A DNA stretch of 64,000 nt, from NCBI GenBank assembly GCA_025504975.1, contig JANUWI010000005.1, positions 2,232,001 through 2,296,000 of the forward strand, given 5' to 3'. Source of the stretch: Plenodomus lindquistii. Taxonomy: Eukaryota; Ascomycota; Dothideomycetes; Pleosporales; Leptosphaeriaceae. A model generated the notes under the pieces. It was not told the origin of the DNA. It did not search any database and saw only the letters and a program-made list of their open reading frames with translations. This document shows, piece after piece, positions 44,573 through 55,179 of the stretch. The stretch's first letter is position 1, and each line of letters starts with the position of its first letter. The position numbers and the translations under genes are program-made.

Positions 44573-46877
44573 GGTTGCGGTTGTCGTAAGGGCTTTGTTC
44601 CAGAACAGCAACGGGACGGATCACCTTTATACAGCTGAGAACCCTTGACAGTAAAATAACGTTGTGTCACCCGCATGCACATCTTGACGTACTCCTGGAC
44701 CAGGAACCGTGCCTGGAAGACTGGCTTTGTCGAATCATCAGGCCGCATTTCATCAGCCGGATTGTTGTCCTTGGTAAGTCCATGTGCCAATCCACTGGAC
44801 CCACTTGCAGAGACTAGGATGTCCTAATAAAGATGGGCATGTTGCTACCAGGAGCGTCGCCAAGACCTATGAGGCAGGTCAAAGAGCGTAGGACGCTGTG
44901 ACGCTGCGCTGCATTTAGCTCATTACTCCGATGTTCCCTCAACAGGATGCATCGCCGCCCTTGAAAGTGTTAGCTGACGACAGCGAATAAGCCGATTTGT
45001 ATGAGTGATTACTATGTGCGCTGCGGACGCATACTACAAGAGTCGAGAAGTGTACTGCACGCTAAGGTTAAAAAGTTTGGCCGCAGTGTGTCCTTAAGAT
45101 CACATCACGTCCATTCGGCTCGCAGCGCTAGACTAGACTTTCAGCACTTATGCAACGGGATTCAGACAGCTCTACGAGAATAGACGGGAACACAGTTGGT
45201 ATCGATCATCGTGCAGCAGGATCCACTCACAGCCAAGATATGCAGGCTGATCCCAGTCATGCACCGTGGCAGGGTGAAGGAGTGGCCGCTTATCACCAGC
45301 ATGGCGCCTGCTGGGAGCTCTTTCAGCACGACACCGTACGATTCACTGGTGGTTCGATGTTTGGGAGCAACCGGCATGCCGTAAGGTTCCAAATCACACA
45401 TCGAGTGTGGCTGGGGTGCGGATAGTACGCGGAAGGCGTTGTCGGCGGGCCACCGCCTTGGCTTTTGGGGCCAAAATTACCGAAAACGTGCGATTATGTT
45501 GGCATGAGTAGGAAGACCGTTGGCCAGATGTCTGAGTTAGTAATGCTCAGTTTTGGATGGTCGGATCTGCCGAGCTCGGGCACTTGGCCTGGTAAGAGGA
45601 GTAACACGAGGGATCCCTGGAGCTCCTGGACCGCCCTGCATTCGATCTCCTTGGTTGCGACTTCTCGCCGCCTGCACCAGCATTGATTGTGGTCGCTGGG
45701 GGTTTGTACTTTTAGTATGAAGCGGGATGGTCTGCAGGTAGCATTACTGGTTGGAACAGCAAAATTGCCCTTGCAAGTTGATACCCAAAGACACAGCGGT
45801 CTTGTGGTACGGCCAGCGTTCTGGTGTGCAGAGTCAAGACCAGGACGTCGGCGAGACAAGAGGATCGTGGAGTACCCAGATTACCCCAGTGCAATTCAGA
45901 TGACGCACGAGCAAATCCAATCTGCCGCTCCGAGGTGACGCCTTTGCTGTTTGTAATAGACAGATGCGAGGTCTATTGATGACAAAGATACTGCCGAAAG
46001 ATCTCAGCGAAGTGTGTGCGCATCGTTAGTTATGGTGTGATTAGTCACACTTTTAATATCGAACGAGCTACGAGTCGGAATATACTGTTACATGTGTATA
46101 TTGCAGTGTTATGATTCGAAACGTAGCAAAGCTGATTGGCCCCAAGAAGCCTTATAGCTGCAGCCGAAGGTGCAATCTGCGCGACTGTTCCCTGGAGACT
46201 AGGTAGTCCGTCCATTGTTTGAAAGTCTACCTAAGCTTTCGCGACAGATGAAACATTGACAGAGTGTGATCGAATGTGACTGTCCAGGAGAGTGCGGATG
46301 CGCACACACAATCACCTGTGAGTGCACGCTTTGTTGAACCTTGTTTCTGGTCACTCGGTCTGACGATGCTGTCCAACATCAAAGCGGAGTTCAACGTATT
46401 ACGGGCACGCTAATCTCTAGTGCGAGTATCTTTTTGAGGCTGTCTGGGATGTCGCACGGCCGTTGGCGATATCTCCGAATAAACTTCGAAAGAACAGATG
46501 GTCTGGAACGCGAGCATTCCGAGGAGCGACTGGCGCTGTAATGGAGCAGCCTCTGCGCGCTTTGCACAATAGAGACTAGGTGGGTGACGCAAGTGTCGCT
46601 GTCAAAGCATTGTGGTCCGTGGAGCGTTGCTTCCTGGTTGCTTCCGGGCACCAGAGCGATGACATCACCAGGCGCGACCGCGACTTCACATTGCGGCCCC
46701 GCTCGTTCAAGTCGCAAACACAACCTTGTCCTGACCAGCATCTCGATCGTAGGGCATTTCCAGTTTTGGGAAACAAACCGCAGCTACAAACCTCAAAGAA
46801 GTAATCCACAACTCCACCATGCACTTCTGCGCGCTGAAGCCGCACCACTCCGAACAAGCGCAGTACTGACTGGAGTC
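44573..46877. other. Long intergenic stretch, nothing recognised
   Basis: About 2.3 kb between divergently transcribed catalase and eisosome genes. It must contain both promoters. Frames are short (under 125 codons), overlapping and not family-like. The segment 45950-46140 is AT-rich. Confidence 0.5.
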
Positions 46878-48210
46878 ATGGGTAGACAATTACAGTTTCC
46901 AAGCTACTGGACTCAACAGACCGAAATCAGAATGTGAGTTGTTCTGCAATCTATCGCATATAACCTTTCAAGGGGTTGAACTTTGCTTTGAGCTTGCGCG
47001 ACTGTGAATCATAGCACGTCTCTGATCGTAGAGATACTCTCAGACCAGACCACATATACTCTTTGTCCATTACACACCTTCGGAAACTATCGCTAACCAT
47101 GTGTGTCTGCGCAATAGGAATCGAGCCTTGTCGATCCGCTCTAAAAAGAGCAATGCGGGCGAGAAGAGTGCCCCGAAGCACCGCTTCACCATGGCTTCCC
47201 TGCGTGGAACGCAACAACCCGAGCTCTCGAAGAAGCTATTCAAGATCATCAAATCGGAGAACCACGCGATCGGTGCATACGAGGCTGCCGCGCGAGAACG
47301 TGTTGGGATCGCCCAGCAACTCTCCGAGTGGGGCGAGTCGACAGAAGACGAAACTATATCGGAGATTTCGGATAAGCTGGGGGTCCTACTCGCAGAGATT
47401 GCCGAGCAAGAAGATCTGTATGCGCAGGCCCTCGAGGAATACCGTGGCATTCTAAAGCAAATTCGTAACACGGAGAGTTCGGTTCAGCCTAGTCGCGACC
47501 ACAAGATCAAGGCAAGTCCAGTGTGATTTGCATTAGTACAGCTACCCAACTAACGGTATTGCAGGTTTCCGATGAGATTGCCAAGTTGAAGTACAAGGAG
47601 CCACAGAGCACTAAGATTGTCCAGCTTGAGCAAGAGCTCGTCCGCGCGGAAGCCCAGAGCCTGGTGGCAGAGGCTCAACTTAGTAACATTGTATGCATGT
47701 CCGTTGCGTTCCGTGAAGACACACTGACCGTCTCAGACTCGCCAAAAGTTCAAGGAAGCATACGACCACCAGTTCGCAGCTACCATCGAACGCGCCGAGA
47801 AGCAGATCATCTTGGCCAAGCATGCGCGGAGACTCTTAAATCTTGTTGACGACACGCCAATTGTGCCTGGTGATGTGCATCCATCATTCACCGAGGTTGA
47901 GGCAGCCCGTCAAGTCCTCACTGACGCAGAGGACGACCTTCGCAACTACCGCCTTGACATTGAGCCCATCCCATCCAATGCTGGAAACCTTGGGGTTGGC
48001 GCAATGCCCGGTGTTGCTAGTCCCACTAGCACCTCGGTGGCAGATCAAACCAACTACGACAACACGACGACGACGACGACGACCGGAAGCGTAGCTGATG
48101 AGGGCCAGTATGATACCAGTGGCTCAGCCGCTCACCCTCTGGAGGAAGCCGACCGAGTCGAGAGATTGGAACAGGCGCAGGTGCAGGCTCCGGTTGCTCA
48201 TGTTGCCTGA
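46878..48210 (+). CDS. PIL1: Eisosome component, Pil1/Lsp1 family
   Basis: BAR-domain protein that assembles on plasma-membrane furrows (eisosomes) by binding phosphoinositides. Exons 46878-46933, 47118-47511, 47565-47690 and 47737-48210 give 349 residues. After NRALSIRSKKS come QQPELSKKLFKIIKSEN, SSVQPSRD, EIAKLKYKEP, LEQELVRAEAQ and TIERAEKQIILAKHARRLLN, all conserved in the family. Intron 2 (47512-47564) fits with a GC donor: ATCAAG, then GCAAGT, acceptor TTGCAG, joining DHKIK to VSDEIAK without the three extra residues a GT donor would add. Intron 1 (184 nt) splits a codon AT|G: translation may start at 46878 (18 extra residues before MNRALS) or at this split ATG, which matches the usual family N-terminus. 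The C-terminal tail is T/S-rich and disordered, with a Thr run encoded by an ACG repeat. Confidence 0.92.
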
Positions 48211-48546
48211 TTTGGGCCTGTAGAAGTGAGATAGTCATGGAGGGGTGGGGTTGCCTATAGATTTTGCTTATGACGGTCATGTACTAATGGTAATGGATTA
48301 TGAATGAGATGCTGTTGATGGTGTGAAGTGTCAACCTCAGTCTGTGCGCGGTTCGTTTGGCGGGGACGTTAGCGCGGAATGTGCCGCCGCCGCTTCCCAA
48401 GAAGACACATGGAGCTCCCAACCTCACCGGCAGCTCCCAAAATCCACGCAGCCGCCCGCCGACTGTGAAGCCCTCGGATCGCATCTCCCCCGAACCTCCC
48501 TCGACCCTCCCTCACCGTCCCTGAAGCTAAGCCCGCTGCCATCGCC
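48211..48546. promoter_or_regulatory. Short spacer, promoter of SEC24
   Basis: The 336 nt between the eisosome gene stop and the SEC24 start on the same strand must include the terminator of the former and promoter of the latter. The last 140 nt are C-rich, as in many fungal leaders. Confidence 0.5.
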
Positions 48547-51471
48547 ATGGCGGACCGCAAGAAGAGGGACCGATATGCGGGCGCGGCATACGAGTTTGGT
48601 GCCAATGCCAGCGGTCAAGGCCAGGGCGGGCAGGTTGGAGGAGCAGTACCGCCTGCACCGCCAGGCTACGGGGCGCCCGCGCCCTCATACGGGGCGGCTT
48701 CACCGGGCTATGGGGCTCCTGCTGCCCCCTACGGCGCCCCAGCACCCGCGTATGGAGCACCCGCGCCAGGCTATGGCCAGCCAGCGCCGCAGGACCCCAA
48801 TGCCCTCAACCAGCAGTTCAACCAGATGAACCTGGGGCCCCAGCCAGGACTGGCGGCCCCACAGACACAGCAACCCCCGGCGGCGACACAGCAGAACCAA
48901 TTGTTCCCCTCGGACCTCATCGCGCAGCCCTTCCACGTGTCTGAACTCTACAACCCGCCCCCGCCGATTCACCTGCCCTCGAATGCCGCAGCCACGCCCT
49001 CCGAGTTTGCCAACGAGTCGAGCAAGTACCTGCGCTGCACCCTCAACACCATCCCCACCAACCACTCGCTGCTCAAGAAGAGCAAGCTGCCCTTTGCCCT
49101 CGTCATCAGCCCCTACGCCAGTCTGCACGACTCCGAGGACCCCATCCCAGTGGTGCACGACCAGGTCATCAGCAGATGTAGGCGTTGCCGAGCCTACATC
49201 AACCCCTTCGTCTCCTTCCTCGACCATGGCCACAGATGGCGGTGTAACATGTGCAACCTCACAAACGACGTTCCCCAAGCCTTTGACTGGGATGCGGCGC
49301 AGCAGAAGAGCATAGATAGATGGCAGAGACCCGAGCTCAACTATGCCGTCACCGAATTCGTTGCGCCTCAGGAGTACATGGTCCGACCTCCCCAGCCGCT
49401 GTGCTACTACATCATCCTCGATTGCACACAGGCAGCCGTCAACAGCGGTCTGCTGGCAGTAGTCTCACGAGTCATCAAGGAGGCTTTAGGCCGGATACCC
49501 AACGCAGACGGAAGGACGCGCATTGGCTTTATGACAGTCGATTCTGGCCTGCACTTCTTCTCCATCCCACCAGACAACAGCGAGAACAACGACCCTCAGC
49601 AACTAGTTGTATCCGATCTAGAAGAGCCATACCTCCCGATGCCCTCCGATCTACTCGTCAGCCTGAGCCAGTGTCGCGCCAACATCGAGACCTTCCTCGA
49701 CCGTCTCCCAGCCATGTTCCAGAACACCATGGTTCCCGGCTTTGCTCTTGGCTCCGCGCTCCGATCGGCACACAAGCTCATCTCCCCACTGGGAGGAAAG
49801 CTGACAGTCATTGCTGCTTCCCTGCCCAATGTTGGACATGCAGCTTTGAGCCCACGAGAAGACAAATCGCTGCTAGGAACTGGAAAGGAGGGTAGTTTGT
49901 TGCAGCCTGCCAACAACTGGTACAAGTCGTTTGCAGTCGAGTGCTCGAAGAACCAGGTTTCGGTCGACATGTTCCTCTTCTCCTCCCAATACCAGGATGT
50001 CGCAACTCTCAGTAACCTCCCACGCTTTACAGCTGGTCAGACATATTTCTATCCCGGATGGAACGCCGCAAGACAAGAAGATGTTGTCAAGATTGCAACA
50101 GAGCTGGCAGATTACCTGTCCTCGGAGATCGGACTGGAAGCTGTGCTGCGAGTGCGCGCTACCACCGGTCTGAGGATGTCTGCTTTCTACGGAAACTTCT
50201 TCAATCGCTCCTCTGACCTCTGCGCGTTCCCAGCGTATCCAAGAGATCAGGCTGTCGTTATCGAGGTCGCGATCGATGAGACCATCAGCAAACCCTTCGC
50301 GTGTCTCCAAGCTGCTGTCCTGCACACAACGTCAAGCGGCCAGCGCCGTATCAGGGTTCTGACTCTGGCTGTACCCACAACAGAAAGCCTCGCCTCAGTC
50401 TACGCATCAGCAGATCCTCAAGCAATCGCCACATACTTCAGTCACAAGGCTGTAGAGCGCTCGCTATCTAGCGGACTCGACGCTGCGAGGGATGCATTAC
50501 AAGCGAAGATCATCGAAATCCTTTCAACGTACAGAAAAGAGTTGGCAGGTGGCAGCATGGGAGGTGGTGGACTACAGTTGCCTCACAACTTGCGAGCTCT
50601 CCCTATCCTGTTCCTGGGTCTCATCAAGAACGTCGGTTTGAGGAAGAGCGCTCAAATCCCCTCTGACCTTCGATCTGCAGCCCTGGATCTCCTTTCCACT
50701 CTGCCCCTGCGACTCCTTGTCCAATACATCTACCCCAGCTTTTACAGTCTCCATGTAAGCGCACTCACTTAGCGCCATCTTTTTGATCTCACTAACGACA
50801 CACTAGGATATGCCTGATGATGCTGGTGTCCCTGAGCCAACCACGGGTCAGATCACAATGCCTCCAGCTTTGAACCTCTCATCTGCAGCTATCGTGCCAT
50901 ACGGTCTGTACCTCCTTGATGATGGTGTCAACCAATTCCTGTAAGTCTTACGCGTGAGCACTGCAGATGCGTGAGCCTCCCTAATCCCAACAGATGGATC
51001 GGTCGTGACGCCGTCCCCGCACTGCTCGCAGATGTGTTTGGTGTGGAAGATCGCACACAACTCAAGCAGGGCAAGGCATCCTTGCCCATTCTCGACAACG
51101 AATACTCTGAGCGAGTACGAGCCGGTAAGAAACCAACCGCAACGTGGGACCTCGTCGTACTTCAACTAATCTGCTGTACAGTCGTCGAAAAATCAAGAGA
51201 CCACAAGTCCAAGGGCGTCGGAAGCATCACCCTGCCGACTCTATACATTATCAAAGAAGACGGAGACCCAAGTCTCAAGCTGTGGGCACAGACCCTGCTT
51301 GTCGAGGACCGCGCAGACCAGGGCGAGAGCATTGTACAATGGATCAGTAAGCTGAGAGAAAAGGTAAGCAACACGATCACTCCGTCATTGTTCTATTGTC
51401 CACATGGTCTCCGTCAGCTTTCTCTTCGGACCCGAGTATCATGCTGACTTGACGATTAGGTTGTACAGTAA
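48547..51471 (+). CDS. SEC24: COPII coat cargo receptor Sec24
   Basis: Sec24 pairs with Sec23 on ER exit sites and selects cargo for COPII vesicles. Exons 48547-50754, 50807-50940, 50994-51124, 51182-51363 and 51460-51471 give 888 residues. The first 130 residues are a P/G/Y/A-rich tail with YGAPAP-like repeats. The zinc finger has Cys211, Cys214, Cys233 and Cys236. The trunk follows (CYYIILDCTQAAVNSGLLA, IGFMTVDSGLHFF, VDMFLFSSQYQDVATL), then the beta-sandwich and helical parts, and a gelsolin domain (IVPYGLYLLDDGVNQFLWIGRDAVP) spread over the small 3' exons. All introns are GT-AG, 52-96 nt. The last exon is only 12 nt (Val-Val-Gln-stop) behind a 96-nt intron. Family length is about 900. Confidence 0.95.
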
Positions 51472-52685
51472 GCGATGATCCGGTGCTTGGTGCTGTCGAA
51501 CCAATTCGCCCGCCTGGCGGAGTTGGGAATAAGTCAGATCATTGGCTCGGAGGTAGTAGGCACCATGTTGTGCAGCACAGCAGCAACGTGCTTGTCTAAC
51601 GAATCTTGACGACGGACACATGCAAAGCGCGTAGGCTAGAAATGCAAATGAGCGGGGCTGATTGAGCTTGTCAGCTTTGGTTGCTTTTAGCAGTTCTCGT
51701 TCAGAAAGCGGTCAAATCATACTTTTTTTACATATATGAACACGAACACACACCTTGCATCGTTCACAATCCCCATTCCATCTATCTGTACACACCTTTT
51801 GCAGCTCTGCCGCATACTTTCTCAACCTTGTACTTCCCACGCGTTTCAGATGATGCATGTGCAGTGTGCTGTGCATGTGTGTTGCGCATGTGTGGTGAGT
51901 TTGTACCTCCGCTGTCCCTACATCTATGTTGATGCTGTCCCTCTTCTCCAGAGTCTATGTGGTGAACGCAAGACGCAGTGTAGCAGTGTCGTGTCATGTC
52001 GCGTTGTGTACGCTCGCAGCCAGTGGTTCAGATACTGCAGCATCAGATACCGCGATGTGGACATCTTTGCGGGGATGGATTTTTCTCCCTTGTCATGGTT
52101 GTACAGCGTGGGTGCGGTGCATGAGGCAGGTATTGCGAACGTATCGGGTGGGTGCAGTAGGTTGTGTGAGGCGACTGACTGACTGCGTGGACTTGAGAAT
52201 TTGGAGAACGACTCTATGGTTGTTGTGGGTGTTTGAGGATGAGGGTAGTTTGTCGTTATGCTGTGTGGGTATGGGAGGGTTTGGATGATGTGAGTATGGT
52301 GTAGAGGAATTTACACATTACATATTTGAATTAATCAAGATGAGCGTAGGACGCTTGAGCTCACGCAGCAGCAAGGAGACGGTAAGAGCACTTGAGTGTA
52401 ACAAATCTTTGTCATTGCTAGTCTCGAAGTATACACGTAGTGTCTAAAGACTTCTCGTAGGCTTCTTATAGAATTCTTATAGACTTTTTAATGTGTTGTG
52501 CTAAGTACGGTGAACAGTACTAGGTATTCATTTGATACTAGCTTCTTCTTACAGCATTTGTTCTGATTAAAGCAGTTCCCTTGCTTGACAGCCTGTTGAA
52601 GATGCCAACTCTAGAGTGCACATGTCCAATCAAAAAAGAGTAACAGTCGTATAGTAGTTGTCTACACCGAAGAGGTTCCGGCACC
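51472..52685. other. Intergenic, nothing recognised
   Basis: 3' flank of SEC24 and spacer before the tRNA-Cys gene. AT-rich after about 52300, with short frames only. Confidence 0.5.
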
Positions 52686-52692
52686 AAAAAAA
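52686..52692 (-). terminator. Pol III T7 terminator of tRNA-Cys
   Basis: Seven T's on the minus strand, starting 13 nt past the tRNA 3' end. Confidence 0.7.
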
Positions 52693-52704
52693 TTGAGCTC
52701 CAGA

Positions 52705-52836
52705 AGGAACGAACCAGGATCGAACTGATGACTTCAGGATTACTTGCAACTGCAATCCTACACTAAGAATGAATTAGTCTTGAGTTTGATGATTGGATGT
52801 AGGAATTTCTTACCTCTACCACTGAGTTACCGTTCC
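52705..52836 (-). tRNA. tRNA-Cys(GCA) with two insertions, one in the D arm
   Basis: The ends pair perfectly as an acceptor stem (GGAACGG with TCGTTCC, one G-U pair) and the discriminator is U73, the hallmark of tRNA-Cys. The T arm is ATCAG/CTGGT around TTCGATC (box B). Box A reads CTCAGTGGTAGAG. A normal cloverleaf appears only if 51 nt (52813-52763) are removed. This insert begins GTAAG, ends TTAG and contains CTAAT 12 nt before its end, so it looks like a spliceosomal intron. After removal, A10-U25, C11-G24, U12-A23 and C13-G22 pair. The anticodon stem is TAGGA/TCCTG with anticodon GCA at 52753-52751. Nine further nt (52750-52742 or one base over) must leave the anticodon loop to give the normal TTGCAAA loop. 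Total after removal is 72 nt. A Pol III terminator follows. It could instead be a decayed tRNA pseudogene, but intact pairing argues against that. Confidence 0.68.
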
Positions 52837-55179
52837 ATTTTTTGCTGACTAACTGTTAATTCGGTAAATATAGTGAGCATTTAAGCGCTCTTACGAAATA
52901 AGGTAAGCACAGCAAGAGTGTCTGCGTGTGCTTATGGTGGGGGGGATGTCAGGTATAGCTATCGCTATCGATAGACCCCGCCTTTGCCTTCAGATTTGGC
53001 CTGCTCACATTTCTCTGCCCCACCATCATGCTACTCTATATATATTCTTGGCAACAGCGAGCCAGGTCTTTGACCGCAATTGACGCGCGCCATGCGACTA
53101 ATCGCCAACAGTACTCATGTATTACGAACTCGCATTATACGCTACCTCATGGTGATATATGGGTATTAATCAAAGAATACAGTTTGCCCAGTCCCAGCCA
53201 TCGCCACCACAAGCCAACGTTGGCGGCAGATCTCTTCATCTCTTTCGTCAAGCTGCACGAACCCGCATAAGCCGGCAAGCCTTCGGTAGATTCTGGTTAC
53301 GGCTCGCGCTTACCCTAGACGCCTCATTAGTTCCCAGCCGCCGACTTCTTTGTATGTACATACGCCTGCATCTAGTCTACGAGGTAATTGAAGGCAACCC
53401 GACACAGAAACCATCACCAACACGCCACTCGTCACTCAAGCGCCTCAGCCTTGTATTGCAAGCGGAAACACTACACATCGGCTTGAATATGGCCGGAGAA
53501 CAAAGCCTGGAAACGGGGATGAAAATGAGGCGCCGTCAGATGATGGTGAGCATGCTACCAAGTTACTCGTCCCGCGTCTGTCCGCGCAGCTCCACATGTC
53601 TAAACTTTCCAAGCCAGGATCTAGTCGAGCCAACGCTTTGTCCCTGGCCTTACTGTTCTCATCACCGCGCTTGGGGCTCCTAAAGAGAATTTGCGCCTTC
53701 ACCGCCATAGCCACGGTGCTAAAGTCGACAGGCGGCCGCCATTCAAACGTCACGTCGGAACCACCAGTCCTGTTGCGAGACGCGAATGCTCATTGCTGAG
53801 TCCTGGCTGCTCACGTCCGGCAGAATTGCGGTGGCTAGTGTTCGCTTCGGCAAGGTACAAAATCGTACCTGTAGCTAAGGTACAACATTTTCAGTGGATC
53901 ATGTTCGAGTCCCCCTTGCATCGGCGCTTGCCCACGCTGCTAGCTGCAGCACCCAGGCACATGAACCAATTGCTCCGGCGCGAGTTACGCCTGAAGAGCC
54001 CAACCAGCAGTAACGCCATGCTTGCAACCGTCGACACTAGTCTCGCGTCTCGCTGGCGGGGACAGGATGAGCTCGCATTTGGGGGCGTACGAGTAGTCGA
54101 CCGCCGTGCTTACTCTTGGAGCATGTGAAACATACTGGCGACGTCGTCATCACGTTGGAGCGCGAGCAGTAGCACGCTCAAGATGCAAGTTCGGGATATG
54201 TAGCATCGTGGGCTGGATCAAAACTGCAAGGTATGGGCCATGGCCCTTCCTAGTATCCCGGATACCGACCGTGGTGACCAGATGCCCCGCCTGCATGAGG
54301 CTGCTGTGCTACTTCGACACGGGCCTCGAGCCACGACTGCACTGCTTACCATGGCGACGACGAGCAACGCATCCGGGCTCGTCGAGCGCTCTCTCTGACC
54401 GGTGGATGCATGCTGCCACCAGGGCTTGTCAGCTGGCCCTTGGACTAGGCTGTTGCCGAGCCGAGACTGGTCAGGTCCAGGGATGATCTGCAAGCAGCAG
54501 CAGCTGGCGGTCGTAAAGGTGGATCGGACTGTATTCCTAATCCCAGCTCTGCCAGGCAATCTTCAGGGCGCACGACAAAGCCGCTAAGGTCCCGCCCGTG
54601 CCTTACCCAACCCCTCCTCGCATGCAGTTGCAACGCAGTCGGTCGTGAATGAACCATCTCTGATCCCGCTGCCTGCATCGACACCTGTTCTCTGGCTGTG
54701 AGGTCCTTGCTGGTCTAGCTGCATCCCAAGAGCCGCAATCTGCCGCTTCTGCTCGTGCCCTGGCGTGTATCGAGTCTGCTGCAACGAGGGGCTAGCCTGC
54801 ACGCTCCCCGCCACACAAGGTAGAGAGACGACGCCCTCGCCTTATCGTCGCGTCTCCAGTCTGCACCCGTCTCTCCACCACCACAACTGCACCGGGCCCG
54901 ACGTGGGACGAACCCGTGCTCACGACTAACGAAGATACGACAATACCATTCATTGGACCTGTAGTCTTGTTTTGTTCCTTGCAGTGCGCTGTGTCCGGAT
55001 GTTGTCGCGACGCACCTCTCTATTCGTCATCATCTCCGTCTCAGCCTTCTCAGAGCCGCTTCACCGACGGAGCGACCCGCAACACCACTCGAACCCTCCC
55101 CGGTTGACGTGACGCCGCAGTACAGGGTATAAGAGAAGGAGGCAACCCCCCAGGCCTGTGGCCGGTGTCTCTTCCCAGC
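52837..55179. other. Long intergenic stretch before the C2H2 gene
   Basis: About 2.3 kb. The first part is AT-rich with a CTATCG repeat near 52956-52970; the later part (53400-54900) is more GC-rich with several frames up to 145 codons on both strands, none family-like. It probably includes the promoter and leader of the transcription factor gene. Confidence 0.45.
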
